The notes: a model not told the origin generated them from the letters alone. A stretch of 64,000 nucleotides of DNA from Flavihumibacter stibioxidans (GCF_014332695.1 NZ_MBUA01000030.1:1-64000), one strand, 5' to 3'; shown: positions 9,156-17,969, counted from the first letter of the stretch. Numbers and translations: made by a program.

Positions 9156-11279
9156 TCAGGCTGCTTTGTATTTAATGATTTTATCCTTCAGGTCATCCGG
9201 GCGGAAAGGTTTGGGCAGGAAATCATTAAAGCCCTTGTGATAGAGATCCTCCATCATGTTTTCATATACTGCCGCAGTAAACGCAATCACCGGGGTTTTG
9301 GGAAATTCCTTGCGTACCACAGCGACCACTCCGGCCCCATCAATCAATGGCATTTCAAGGTCAACCAGCAGCAGATCAAATGGCTGCCGGCGGATGGCTT
9401 CAAGGGCTTCTAATCCGTTAACAGCCGTAGTAAGCGTAACGCCCCATTTTTCAAGGAATTTTTTAACCACCATCATATTGATCGGATTATCCTCAGCAAC
9501 GAGTATCCTCATTCCATCCAGGCAGGTTCTTTCCTCAGCAACCGCGGGGTTTCCTGAAAGCTCAGAAACACCCTGTACCGGCAATTGAATAGTAAAGGAA
9601 AAGCAGGAGCCCTTTCTTGGTGCGCTTTGCACCTGCAGTTCCCCACCCATCAGCGAAACAAGATATTTACTGATAGCCAGCCCCAGTCCCGATCCGCCAT
9701 ATTTGCGGGTGGTCCTTGCATCTGTCTGGTAGAATTTATCAAAAATCCTGTGTTGCTTTTCCCTGGGTATGCCGATACCTGTATCCACAACCGAAAACTG
9801 GATATTTATGGCATCGCGTGAATGAATGATGGTCTTTGCCGATAATGTCACCTGGCCTTTCTCTGTAAATTTCAGGGCATTGGAAAGGAGATTATTCAAC
9901 ACCTGGTTTAACCTTAGTTCATCCCCCATGACAGTAATTCCAGCAGGCAGGTCTGATTCCACTTCGAACTGTAATCCGCGGGATACAACTTCCGGCTGGA
10001 AGACCCTTCCGAGTTTCTGCAGGAGGCCCGGAAGCACAAAAGGAACTTTTTCAAGCTCCATCTTATCTGCCTCCAGCTTACTGTAGTCAAGCACATCATT
10101 CACAAGCTGCAGCATATGCTCGGAAGAATCCTTCAACACATCCAGCATTGGCTTCTGTGATCCTGTTGTGGTTTCCTGCAGCATCAGGTTCGTGGTACCA
10201 ATGATCGCATTCAATGGGGTCCTTAATTCATGGCTCATATTGGAAAGAAAGCGCGATTTAACCATTGCGGCCCTTTCGGCCTTCTCCTTTGCTTTCAGGG
10301 TTTCCACTTCGGCTATGCGTATCTGGGTAATATCCAGTATACTCATTTTAACGAAGCGCTTCCCCTGGTGTTTAAACTGAACAATGTTTGTATGCGCATA
10401 AATCGGCATTCCGTCGAGGTGTTCAAATTCCATATTACTCATCCATGGAACCATGGTGGAATTGTCGCGAATTTTAAATGACCTGACAACATTCAAAGCC
10501 TCCCGCCCTAAAAGTTTGCCAACGGTGTGTTCCCTTACTGCTTCCTTACTATCGAAACCGAACAATTCCAATACGCGCTGGTTGCAGTCCACTACCGATT
10601 CATCATCCAGGTCTATAATAAAACTGGCATCAAGGGATGTATTAAAGATTGTATCGGCAAATTCCTTCTCACTTACCATTTCCTGCTCTTTAACCCCAAG
10701 GGTCTTAAGGATCGAATAACCGACAATGGCGGTGAAGATCAGAGACAGGGACAGGTTAATCCTAAAGGAATAGTGAAAACCGTTGGCAGTGGGATCAGGA
10801 CTCTGTATTTCATAGGGAGAAAAGATAAATGTCAACCCGAGGAATGTCATGGTGATGGCTTCTGTTACAATCAGCTCCTGGCTGATCCTGCTATCGATCA
10901 GGAATACCAGTGAGAAAATCACCGGAAAATAATAGAGGTAAGTTCCGGTTTTAAGACCTGCAAAATAGCAGGCCATGAACAAGGTGGCATTAATGGTACC
11001 GATTACCAGCCATTTTGCCTGTGTTTCACGATTATAGAGCCGCATAAGATACGCACTCATCAGCCCGGTACAGGCCAGTAAAAATACGAGTGCACTGCCA
11101 TACTGGCTTACCCAATAGCTTAGCAGAACATTGAGTGCCGTTACCCCAATACCTATTTCCGTAAGGGATTTCAGGGGTGTTATGCCTGCTTTCCGCTGCC
11201 TTTCGTAAAAATCCTCGGCCAGCTGATCCCAAAATTTTATGACCGGGAATACTACACTGCTCAGGTATTTCGTTTTCAT
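9156..11279 (-). CDS. Hybrid sensor histidine kinase (6TM-PAS-HisKA-HATPase-REC)
   Basis: About 707 residues from the ATG at 11279; a TTG at 11309 would add ten residues. Membrane helices fill roughly residues 40-195. A PAS domain follows (about 205-325), then HisKA with the H-box SNMSHELRTPLNAIIG (phospho-acceptor His350), an HATPase domain (DTGIGIP and GGSGLGLAIS), and a C-terminal receiver with phospho-acceptor Asp640 in LVDLEMP. It has no Hpt domain, but a separate Hpt gene starts about 40 nt away on the opposite strand, with a LytTR regulator behind it. This suggests a split His-Asp-His-Asp phosphorelay. The membrane part has no large extracellular loop, so the signal may be intramembrane or reach the PAS domain (inference). 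Confidence 0.9.
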   Translation of the reverse strand: MKTKYLSSVVFPVIKFWDQLAEDFYERQRKAGITPLKSLTEIGIGVTALNVLLSYWVSQYGSALVFLLACTGLMSAYLMRLYNRETQAKWLVIGTINATLFMACYFAGLKTGTYLYYFPVIFSLVFLIDSRISQELIVTEAITMTFLGLTFIFSPYEIQSPDPTANGFHYSFRINLSLSLIFTAIVGYSILKTLGVKEQEMVSEKEFADTIFNTSLDASFIIDLDDESVVDCNQRVLELFGFDSKEAVREHTVGKLLGREALNVVRSFKIRDNSTMVPWMSNMEFEHLDGMPIYAHTNIVQFKHQGKRFVKMSILDITQIRIAEVETLKAKEKAERAAMVKSRFLSNMSHELRTPLNAIIGTTNLMLQETTTGSQKPMLDVLKDSSEHMLQLVNDVLDYSKLEADKMELEKVPFVLPGLLQKLGRVFQPEVVSRGLQFEVESDLPAGITVMGDELRLNQVLNNLLSNALKFTEKGQVTLSAKTIIHSRDAINIQFSVVDTGIGIPREKQHRIFDKFYQTDARTTRKYGGSGLGLAISKYLVSLMGGELQVQSAPRKGSCFSFTIQLPVQGVSELSGNPAVAEERTCLDGMRILVAEDNPINMMVVKKFLEKWGVTLTTAVNGLEALEAIRRQPFDLLLVDLEMPLIDGAGVVAVVRKEFPKTPVIAFTAAVYENMMEDLYHKGFNDFLPKPFRPDDLKDKIIKYKAA

Positions 11280-11320
11280 ATTGAAGAATAAACGATTGCT
11301 ATAGTCCAAAATTGTATCCT

Positions 11321-11713
11321 ATGCCGGTAACCACACCATTTACTTACGAATTCAGTGCGGTGTTTGACAAGGACTTCCTGCTGGAGGTCCATGATAACGA
11401 CCTGTATGCCATTGCTGAAATTTTCGATACAGCCAGGAAGCAGATTAACAATGAAATTGAACTAAGCAAACCTTTTGCTGACATTGGCGATGCAGAAAGC
11501 CTGAGGCAACGCTTTCATCGCATTAAACCGCTATGGGGATTTGCCGGACTGCATTTCTGGCAGCAACATGTGCAGGTATTTGAAGATTTCTGCGGCCGGC
11601 GTCCGGCCAGGGAAAACCTGACAGAATCCTACCAGCGACTTATCCAACAGATGGAAGTGGGACTTAACCTGCTCGAACTGGAAGCAACCCGATTGAAAAC
11701 CTATTTGCAATGA
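11321..11713 (+). CDS. Hpt (histidine phosphotransfer) domain protein
   Basis: 130 residues from ATG 11321 (a TTG at 11312 would add three). The helical sequence has RFHRIKPLWGFAGL, which fits the Hpt pattern of a phospho-acceptor His followed by [LI]K and a downstream Gly; the likely acceptor is about His66. Hpt proteins shuttle phosphate between receiver domains in the cytoplasm. It sits 6 nt before a LytTR response regulator and faces the hybrid kinase, which lacks its own Hpt. The family match is by motif and context only and is somewhat divergent. Confidence 0.72.
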   Translation: MPVTTPFTYEFSAVFDKDFLLEVHDNDLYAIAEIFDTARKQINNEIELSKPFADIGDAESLRQRFHRIKPLWGFAGLHFWQQHVQVFEDFCGRRPARENLTESYQRLIQQMEVGLNLLELEATRLKTYLQ

Positions 11714-11719
11714 TCTCCT

Positions 11720-12430
11720 ATGTTAATTACCGCCATTATTGTTGAAGACCAGCCAATGTCCGCCGATATCCTGAAAAAATTCTGTGAACGTTCCGGCAAT
11801 ATCCGTTTACTGCACCATTTCCCCGACGCCATTGCTGCCGGGCATTTCCTGCAGTCGAATAAAGTTGACCTTGTTTTCCTGGATGTTGAAATGCCGGGCC
11901 CCAGCGGCTTTGACCTGCTTGATCAGCTTAGTTGCAAACCGCATGTGATTATGACAACGGCAGACACCGGGTATGCCTTTACCGCATTTGAGTACCATGT
12001 GACCGACTACCTGAAAAAACCATATACTTACCAGCGTTTCAGGGAAGCAATTGAAAAGATAACGCCCGCTTCAGCACCCATCAAGGCAGCAATCCCGGCA
12101 GAAAAGTCGCCCTTAGAAGAAGATATCTTTATTAGGTGCAACGGTCAGCTGGTGAAACTGAAAAGCTCTGAAATCCTGTATATTGAAAGCATGGGAGATT
12201 ATGTCCGCTTTGTCACCAAAGACAAAAAATACATTACACACAACAGCATGAAAAAGCTGTTATCTCAGATAAACCCCGATATTTTCTGTCAGGTTCACCG
12301 TTCCTACATTATCAATATTGACAAGCTGAATGATTTCCGGGATAATAATGCCAGCATTGAAGGCCATCTAGTACCAGTCAGCAAATCCAATAAAACAAAG
12401 GTGCTGAACCAGATCCGGATCCTGCAATAG
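11720..12430 (+). CDS. LytTR family response regulator
   Basis: 236 residues. An N-terminal receiver domain (1-120) has phospho-acceptor Asp55 in VFLDVEMPG and Lys in LKKPYTY. The LytTR DNA-binding domain covers about 135-236, with IRCNGQLVKLKSSEILYIES, VHRSYIIN and VPVSKSNK. It is the likely output of the adjacent Hpt protein and hybrid kinase. Most LytTR regulators in Bacteroidota pair with a short kinase of the LytS/YehU type, so a hybrid kinase plus Hpt as partner is less common (family knowledge). Confidence 0.93.
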   Translation: MLITAIIVEDQPMSADILKKFCERSGNIRLLHHFPDAIAAGHFLQSNKVDLVFLDVEMPGPSGFDLLDQLSCKPHVIMTTADTGYAFTAFEYHVTDYLKKPYTYQRFREAIEKITPASAPIKAAIPAEKSPLEEDIFIRCNGQLVKLKSSEILYIESMGDYVRFVTKDKKYITHNSMKKLLSQINPDIFCQVHRSYIINIDKLNDFRDNNASIEGHLVPVSKSNKTKVLNQIRILQ

Positions 12431-12553
12431 TTTGGTACAGACCATTCACCGGCAAAAAGGATGCGTTCATCTAATAAAATTGCAGAAGCGGAAAGACCGG
12501 CGCATCTTAGCATCAGGTTGTAATTCCCGTCAATTTTTCACTACCAGAAACCT

Positions 12554-12593
12554 GAGAATGGGCTTTCACTCTGGACGGTAAGAGCCCATTCTC
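12554..12593. terminator. Inverted repeat between convergent genes, likely terminator
   Basis: Arms 12554-12564 and 12583-12593 (GAGAATGGGCT) form an 11-bp stem with an 18-nt loop. It lies between the convergent LytTR regulator and metX genes. No T run follows, so termination is inferred mainly from position. Confidence 0.4.
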
Positions 12594-12611
12594 CGGCAGG
12601 TTTCCCCAGGA

Positions 12612-13628
12612 TCACCCCTGTAACCAGTTTTTCAGGTATTTCCCAATCAGGTTCGCTTCCACCAGAAAACCATCGTGACCGAACATTGAATCTATTTCAA
12701 TATAAGTGGCCCGGGGCATGGCAGCAGATATCTTTTGCTGTTCAATTACGGGGCATAAGAGATCACTGGTGATGCCCATTACCAGGGTCGGCTGGCCAAT
12801 TCCGTTCAACACCTCCGGAATGGAACCACCTTTCCCCCTTGATATATTATGACTGTCCATGCTCTTGGTCAACAGCCAGTAAGATTGTGCATTAAACCTG
12901 TTTACCAGTTTTTCACCCTGGTAGCGCATATAGGAGGCCGCTTTGAAATTGTCTGTTTTATCTGCGTCGGGGTCCTGCTGCTGCTGAATCATGGCGGTAT
13001 AATTGCGGTAGGTAAGCATGCCAATGGCCCTCGCCGCCTTTAATCCGGCTGCCCCGGCTTTCTCAGAATCCTCTTTCCAGGAAGGGTCGGCTTCTATTGC
13101 CATCCGCTGAGCTTCGTGAATAGCGATTCCCCAGGCGCTTTCCGCCGCAGAAGTTGCAATCAGGAAAAGTTTTTGGACAATTGAAGGCTCGCTGATCGCC
13201 CATTCCAGAACCTGGTAGCCACCCATGCTGCCACCCATCAGAAGGGAAACAGTAGATATATTCAGGTGCCTGCGCAACAGGATATGAGCATTTACCATGT
13301 CCCGGATGGTTACCACCGGAAACCGGTTATAGTATGGAGTTCCGGTTTCGGTATTTTGTGACAGCGGGCCGCTGCTACCGTAGCAGGATCCAATGATATT
13401 GGCGCAAACAATAAAATGGTCATCCGGATTGATGGTACATCCGGGTCCTACCAGCCCAGGCCACCAGGATTCAACATCGGCATTTGCAGTCAATGCATGG
13501 CAGACCCAGACCACATTTGAGCCCGATTCATTAAGTTTTCCGTAGGTATGATAAGCAATTTCGATCCCGGGCAGGACGCTGCCATTTTCCAGGTGAAAGG
13601 GCTTTTGTGATACAAATCGATGAAGCAT
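12612..13628 (-). CDS. metX: Homoserine O-acetyltransferase
   Basis: 338 residues with an alpha/beta-hydrolase fold. It transfers an acyl group (acetyl in classic MetX) to homoserine, the first committed step of methionine synthesis. The nucleophile elbow GGSMGGYQ holds Ser134. The catalytic His318 is in FGHDGF near the C-terminus, and TSDLLCP carries the probable catalytic Asp. ANIIGSCYGSSGP is a MetX hallmark. Acetyl versus succinyl specificity cannot be told reliably by eye. It is divergent from the OsmC and metZ genes, only 65 nt away, which supports a shared sulfur-assimilation locus. Confidence 0.93.
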   Translation of the reverse strand: MLHRFVSQKPFHLENGSVLPGIEIAYHTYGKLNESGSNVVWVCHALTANADVESWWPGLVGPGCTINPDDHFIVCANIIGSCYGSSGPLSQNTETGTPYYNRFPVVTIRDMVNAHILLRRHLNISTVSLLMGGSMGGYQVLEWAISEPSIVQKLFLIATSAAESAWGIAIHEAQRMAIEADPSWKEDSEKAGAAGLKAARAIGMLTYRNYTAMIQQQQDPDADKTDNFKAASYMRYQGEKLVNRFNAQSYWLLTKSMDSHNISRGKGGSIPEVLNGIGQPTLVMGITSDLLCPVIEQQKISAAMPRATYIEIDSMFGHDGFLVEANLIGKYLKNWLQG

Positions 13629-13654
13629 AACTGCAAAATAAACCCTCCCACCGT

Positions 13655-13662
13655 TACCTTTG
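13655..13662 (+). promoter_or_regulatory. -7 promoter element for osmC-metZ
   Basis: TACCTTTG matches TAnnTTTG and lies 31 nt before the OsmC start, in the 65-nt metX-osmC gap. I see no good -33 TTG. Confidence 0.45.
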
Positions 13663-13693
13663 TTGCTTATTCAGAAAAAATTACTGACCAGAT

Positions 13694-14116
13694 ATGATTA
13701 AAATTGATATTATCCGTCAATCAGGAGATTATGGATTTGAAGCCAGCGATGCTTATGGCCATAAGGTAAGGATTGATACCAGTCCGGAAACAGGCGGCAC
13801 CAATTACGGGGTACGTCCCATGCAATTATTACTGATGGGACTGGGTGGTTGCAGTGGCATTGATGTGGTAAGCATCCTGAAAAAGCAACGACAGGAAATC
13901 AGTCATTTTTCCATGCACATTGAAGCCGAACGGGAAACCGGAAAGGAGCCTGCACTCTGGAAATCGGCCACCATAGTTTTTAGCCTGTCGGGAAAAATTG
14001 ATGTGGACAAGGCCAATCGTGCCGCCCAGTTATCGATGGACAAGTATTGTTCCGTTGCGGAAACCCTGCGCCGGGGCGGTTGTGAGATCCACTGGGAAGT
14101 AAGGATTGGGCAGTAA
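13694..14116 (+). CDS. OsmC family protein
   Basis: 140 residues. OsmC/Ohr proteins reduce organic hydroperoxides with two cysteines. Both expected positions are here: Cys in LGGCSGID (about residue 54) and a second Cys in DKYCSVAETL (about 118). It lies between metX (divergent) and metZ (41 nt downstream), so it is probably co-transcribed with metZ. OsmC-like proteins sit beside sulfur-metabolism genes in many Bacteroidota; whether this one handles peroxide or a sulfur intermediate is unknown. Confidence 0.9.
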   Translation: MIKIDIIRQSGDYGFEASDAYGHKVRIDTSPETGGTNYGVRPMQLLLMGLGGCSGIDVVSILKKQRQEISHFSMHIEAERETGKEPALWKSATIVFSLSGKIDVDKANRAAQLSMDKYCSVAETLRRGGCEIHWEVRIGQ

Positions 14117-14157
14117 GGGATTTCAGCTATCAGCCACTAAAAATCATACATCCAGTT

Positions 14158-15327
14158 ATGCATCCAATATCAAAGGCAATCAGGACCCAGATTGATCGCA
14201 CAAATGAAATGGAACATTCTCAACCCATGTTCCTGACCAGCAGTTTTTGTTTTGACAATGCGGAGGAGATGAGGGCCGCTTTCGCAGATGAAACCGATGA
14301 CAATATTTACAGTCGTTTCAGTAACCCGAACGTGCAGGAATTTGTAGACCGGATGTGCGCTCTGGAGGGAACGGAAGCCGGATTTGCGACCGCATCGGGC
14401 ATGAGTGCCATTTTTGCCAGTTTTATGACCTTCCTGAAGCAGGGAGACCACCTGCTGAGTTGCCGTAGTATTTTTGGCAGCACACACACAGTAATAACCA
14501 AATACCTTCCGAAATACGGCATCAGTCACAGTTATGTGGACGCCGGCGACATGGCTGCCTGGGAAGAAGCAATCAGGCCTGAAACCCGGATGATATATGT
14601 CGAAACGCCTACCAATCCTGCCCTGGAGATCATTGATATGGAGACCCTGAGCAGTTTGGCGAAAAAACACGGGCTGATCCTGGTGGTTGACAACTGCTTT
14701 GCGACGCCTGTAATCCAGCGGCCGGCAGATTTCGGGGCCGACCTGGTGATCCATTCTGCCACAAAGTGGCTGGATGGACAGGGGAGGGTTTTGGGCGGAG
14801 TAGTATTGGGTAAAAAAGAACTCATCAAGGATGTCTACCTTTTCTGCCGAAGCACGGGGCCATCCTTGTCGCCGTTTAATGCATGGCTGCTAAGCAAGAG
14901 TCTTGAAACGCTTGATGTGCGGATGGAAAGACACGCTTCCAATGCGTTCTACCTGGCACAACAACTGGAAGGTCATGCCAGACTGAGCCTGGTAAAATAT
15001 CCTCAATTGCCGTCACACCCGCAATATGCCATCGCCCAAAAACAAATGTCAAATGGAGGAGGCATTGTATGTTTTGAACTTAAAGGCGGAATTGATGCCG
15101 GAAGGAATTTCCTCAATGCATTAAGGATGTTATCCTTGTCAGCCAACCTTGGTGACACGCGGAGCATAGCATCCCACCCGGCCAGCACCACCCATGCCAA
15201 GCTTACCGAAGCTGAAAGGGCAGCGGTGGGTATCAGTGCCGGCCTGATCAGGATATCAGTCGGGCTGGAGAGAAAGGAAGACATCCTGCAGGACATCCTG
15301 CAGGCGTTGGAAAAAGTATCAACTTAA
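14158..15327 (+). CDS. metZ: O-acyl-homoserine sulfhydrylase / cystathionine gamma-synthase family enzyme
   Basis: 389 residues, a PLP enzyme of the Cys/Met metabolism family. The PLP lysine is Lys203 in HSATKWLDGQGRVLGG, and VDNCFATP and YSRFSNPNV are family hallmarks. It most likely makes homocysteine directly from O-acyl-homoserine and sulfide, using the product of the nearby metX. The DGQGRVLGG segment resembles MetZ-type sulfhydrylases more than MetB or MetC, but substrate choice is not certain. It ends three bases before the stop of the convergent beta-CASP hydrolase gene. Confidence 0.88.
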   Translation: MHPISKAIRTQIDRTNEMEHSQPMFLTSSFCFDNAEEMRAAFADETDDNIYSRFSNPNVQEFVDRMCALEGTEAGFATASGMSAIFASFMTFLKQGDHLLSCRSIFGSTHTVITKYLPKYGISHSYVDAGDMAAWEEAIRPETRMIYVETPTNPALEIIDMETLSSLAKKHGLILVVDNCFATPVIQRPADFGADLVIHSATKWLDGQGRVLGGVVLGKKELIKDVYLFCRSTGPSLSPFNAWLLSKSLETLDVRMERHASNAFYLAQQLEGHARLSLVKYPQLPSHPQYAIAQKQMSNGGGIVCFELKGGIDAGRNFLNALRMLSLSANLGDTRSIASHPASTTHAKLTEAERAAVGISAGLIRISVGLERKEDILQDILQALEKVST

Positions 15328-15330
15328 CCC

Positions 15331-16737
15331 CTAACCCGAAAGGCCTACCTCCCAGTGCCTTTCGGGAATTTCCACATCCTGGAACCCTTTGCGTACCAGG
15401 CGTTGCTTGAACTGGTCCTGGACATCGTATTCTCCATGCACGAGGAAAAGCTTTTTAACCATTTTGGGATCCTGGCAGGCCAGCCACTGGCTCAGGTCCT
15501 CATAATCACCATGTGCACTCATGCTTCTGATAGAGCCTATTTCGGCATGTACTTCATGACCGACACCAAAAATGGACACTTCTTTCTTTCCGGCCATCAA
15601 CCTTCCCCCCAATGAATTTGGTTCGCAATAGCCAACCATCAGGATGCCATTGTGGCTGTTTTCAATATTATTGCTGATATGGTGCTTTACCCTGCCGGCA
15701 TCGGCCATACCACTTGCAGAAATAATGACGCAGGGCTTACTGCTGAAATTGAGCAGTTTCGATTCTTCGACGGTCTTGACATATTTAAGCCCGTTAAAAC
15801 GGAATGGGTCGCTGTCTGTTTCCAGCAGGGTCTGAATTCGCTTGTTGAAGTATTGGGGATAGCGTTTAACCATTTCCGTTGCTTCAATACTGAGCGGGCT
15901 GTCAACAAAATAATCCAGTTCAGGCAGGCGCCTTTCCACTTCCAGTTGGTTCAGTGAATACAGTATTTCCTGTGTACGACCGACACTGAAAGCGGGGATG
16001 ATCAGTTTACCCCCACGCCCGATACACACTTTTTCGATCCACTCCAGCAAGTGATCCGGAGTGGTGGTATGAAGTTCATGCAGGCTGTTTCCGTAAGTGG
16101 ATTCCAGGATGATATAATCGGCCTGCGGAAAATCCTCCGGTGAACGCAGGATGACGTCCCTGTACCTGCCCACATCGCCACTGAATGTAAGTTGTTCTGC
16201 TTTCCCGTCTTCTTTAACCCTGAGGTGAACTGCCGCACTGCCAATGATATGCCCCACATCCGTATACATCAGTTCCACTCCATCATCGATTTTGAACCAG
16301 TTCCCATATTCAACTTCATGAAAGAGGGGCAGACAGCGTTCTACATCTTCACCGGTGTACAGTGGTTTTAGGGGGTGCTGCCCGTTGGCAATCCGCTGCT
16401 TATTGATGTATTTCACATCATCCTCCTGAATTTCCGCTGAGTCCTCCAGCAATATGGCAGACAGTGCGCGGGTGGCAGGTGTGCAGTAAACCGGGCCGTT
16501 AAAGCCGTCTTTTACCAGCTTCGGAATCAGGCCACTGTGATCAATATGCGCATGGGAAAGCACCAGTATATCAACTTCAGCAGGATCAAAGCCCCAGTGA
16601 CGGTTCATGGCATCCGTTTCCCGTCCCATTCCCTGGAACATGCCGCAATCGAGTAAGATCTTTCGTCCGCTTTTAAGGGTCAGCAGATGCTTTGACCCTG
16701 TAACAGTGCGCGCAGCACCGTGAAATGCAATTTTCAT
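15331..16737 (-). CDS. Metallo-beta-lactamase/beta-CASP hydrolase (RNase-like)
   Basis: 468 residues. The metallo-beta-lactamase motif SHAHIDHSG holds the zinc ligands. The beta-CASP segment follows (IPAFSVGRTQEILY and VIISASGMADAGRVKHH), and the protein ends with an RMMBL-like region (IRSMSAHGDY). Proteins of this build are related to CPSF/RNase J-type nucleases acting on RNA. Length fits the short bacterial branch (YsiA/MBL-fold exoribonuclease-like). Its ATG overlaps the stop of the DUF4442 gene upstream by 4 nt, so the two are one operon. The actual substrate is unknown. Confidence 0.9.
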   Translation of the reverse strand: MKIAFHGAARTVTGSKHLLTLKSGRKILLDCGMFQGMGRETDAMNRHWGFDPAEVDILVLSHAHIDHSGLIPKLVKDGFNGPVYCTPATRALSAILLEDSAEIQEDDVKYINKQRIANGQHPLKPLYTGEDVERCLPLFHEVEYGNWFKIDDGVELMYTDVGHIIGSAAVHLRVKEDGKAEQLTFSGDVGRYRDVILRSPEDFPQADYIILESTYGNSLHELHTTTPDHLLEWIEKVCIGRGGKLIIPAFSVGRTQEILYSLNQLEVERRLPELDYFVDSPLSIEATEMVKRYPQYFNKRIQTLLETDSDPFRFNGLKYVKTVEESKLLNFSSKPCVIISASGMADAGRVKHHISNNIENSHNGILMVGYCEPNSLGGRLMAGKKEVSIFGVGHEVHAEIGSIRSMSAHGDYEDLSQWLACQDPKMVKKLFLVHGEYDVQDQFKQRLVRKGFQDVEIPERHWEVGLSG

Positions 16738-17222
16738 AATGTTTTAGGTTTATAGGACCAGGTAATCAGAAACTCAGCTACTATATCACCCTGGTCGTTT
16801 TTTCCGACTGATCTGGTTGTCAGCGTTTGTCCATTTCCGGTAGAAACGGCCTCATCTATGGCGCCCCTGATGACCAGGCCATCATTACAGGTGAAAACAG
16901 TAATACCCGTTGCTTTTTTAAAATATTTGGCCTCCAGCCCTGTCACCAACATGGACACCGCGGGTTTGCGTTTAAATACATGCGCCATGGAAAGTACACC
17001 AGTACTCATTTCTGCGGCCATTGCCAGACAGGCGAAATAAGTGGAACGAAAGGGGTTTTTTGAAAACCATTTATACGGAACGGAAACACTGCAGGACTCC
17101 TCTCCCGCCTGCAACACCCTTACTCCGGCAAAGTAGGCACTTGGTAATTTTGCCAGCAGGAAAAGCCTGAACCTGAGGGGATGCTTTGCAAGGCTGAAAA
17201 ACGTTTTTGATGTACTTTCCAT
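16734..17222 (-). CDS. DUF4442 hotdog-fold protein (thioesterase-like)
   Basis: 162 residues with the pattern of DUF4442/YiiD C-terminal hotdog proteins: PSAYFAGVRVLQAGEESCSVSVPY, then STYFACLAMAAEMSTGVL and a beta-rich C-terminal half. Hotdog proteins often act as acyl-CoA thioesterases, but this subfamily has no firmly assigned substrate. It overlaps the downstream beta-CASP gene by 4 nt. There is no signal peptide, so it is cytoplasmic. Confidence 0.82.
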   Translation of the reverse strand: MESTSKTFFSLAKHPLRFRLFLLAKLPSAYFAGVRVLQAGEESCSVSVPYKWFSKNPFRSTYFACLAMAAEMSTGVLSMAHVFKRKPAVSMLVTGLEAKYFKKATGITVFTCNDGLVIRGAIDEAVSTGNGQTLTTRSVGKNDQGDIVAEFLITWSYKPKTL

Positions 17223-17280
17223 TCCTGTGATGTTCTATTGACGAAAACAAATCGCTTCCTCAATTTATGCAATAACAAAC

Positions 17281-17308
17281 AAAAAACCGCGCCATTCGTC
17301 GCGGTTTT
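17281..17308. terminator. Terminator at the 3' end of the orphan ORF
   Basis: Stem AAAACCGCG/CGCGGTTTT (17283-17291/17300-17308) with an 8-nt loop. The minus strand has a T run after it. It lies 22-50 nt past the stop at 17330, which supports a real minus-strand transcript there. Confidence 0.65.
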
Positions 17309-17329
17309 CGGAACGCACCCATTCCAACA

Positions 17330-17757
17330 CTATTGAACAATAAACGGAGAAACATTAGAAAGCCCCCGGTCTTTGCTGAGACCTTCATCGAATGTTTCAG
17401 AGGCTGCAGCGGCCGAAACAGGCAGTGTAATCAACCCTACACCATCATAACTGGCTTGAATAACCGAATCAATTCCGGACACCTTTCCGGTGATCCATGG
17501 TTTTCCATCACCCAAACCATTGGCCTTGCGCATAGTCCTGGTGTGTGCAGCATTTGTATTGGACTGACCGTAGGGAATTCCGACATCACCACTGCCGAAA
17601 TCTACTCCGGAATCGGGCATCATGCTACCATGATTGTTGCATGCAGTTGCCAGCACCATCGGGCCGGCCGTACTGCCGGCATATCCCGGAAAATACCGCC
17701 GGAAAAGGGTTTCAGGAGCATATTCGCATCACAATCAACTGTTTTAATGATTGACAT
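17330..17757 (-). pseudogene. Orphan gene of unknown function with an apparent frameshift
   Basis: Two overlapping minus-strand frames look like parts of one protein. The first starts at ATG 17757 (MSIIKTVDCDANMLLKPFSG) and would go off frame near 17690-17693, a run of four A on the plus strand. The second is open from about 17725 to the stop at 17330 and includes MVLATACNNHGSMMPDSG and ends SNVSPFIVQ. Adding one T to the run on the coding strand would join them into a single protein of about 143 residues, small-residue rich with no clear membrane helix. A terminator follows the stop. I do not recognise the family. It may be a recent pseudogene, a sequencing error or programmed slippage; the run is short for slippage. 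Confidence 0.45.
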
Positions 17758-17803
17758 GATACTGATATGAGCTTACAAACATTGAATTGGGGGAGAATTG
17801 AAA

Positions 17804-17956
17804 GGTGTCTGACGTCGAAAGGTTTGGTGTCTGACGTTTGCGTCCTTTGAATTCGTGGATCCCAACGTCAGACACCTGGAGCCCAAGGCGTCTGACGTTG
17901 GGATCCACGAAATTCCGTAATGCTAAACGTCAGACGCCTCAAACATGTCAGACACC
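17804..17956. repeat. Cluster of six GTCTGACG repeats with a long hairpin
   Basis: Copies of GGYGTCTGACGT lie at 17804-17816, 17826-17838 and 17887-17899 on the plus strand, and reverse copies at 17864-17876, 17926-17938 and 17945-17956. Arms 17850-17876 and 17887-17914 form a 27-bp near-perfect stem with a 10-nt loop, containing GTGGATCCCAACGTC. It lies between lysA and the orphan ORF, both on the minus strand. Spacing is irregular, which rules out CRISPR. The same core recurs at 62043-62088. Confidence 0.85.
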
Positions 17957-17969
17957 TGGGAAGATCATA

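Noticed and set aside
9156-11309. Phage or mobile element near tRNA-Glu
   Set aside because: There is no integrase or direct repeat of the tRNA 3' end; the next genes are an ordinary signalling set.
13629-13693. SAM riboswitch upstream of metX
   Set aside because: The divergent gap is only 65 nt, too short for a known SAM riboswitch with expression platform.
17804-17956. CRISPR array
   Set aside because: Units are only 12-13 bp, in both orientations and unevenly spaced, with no Cas genes nearby.
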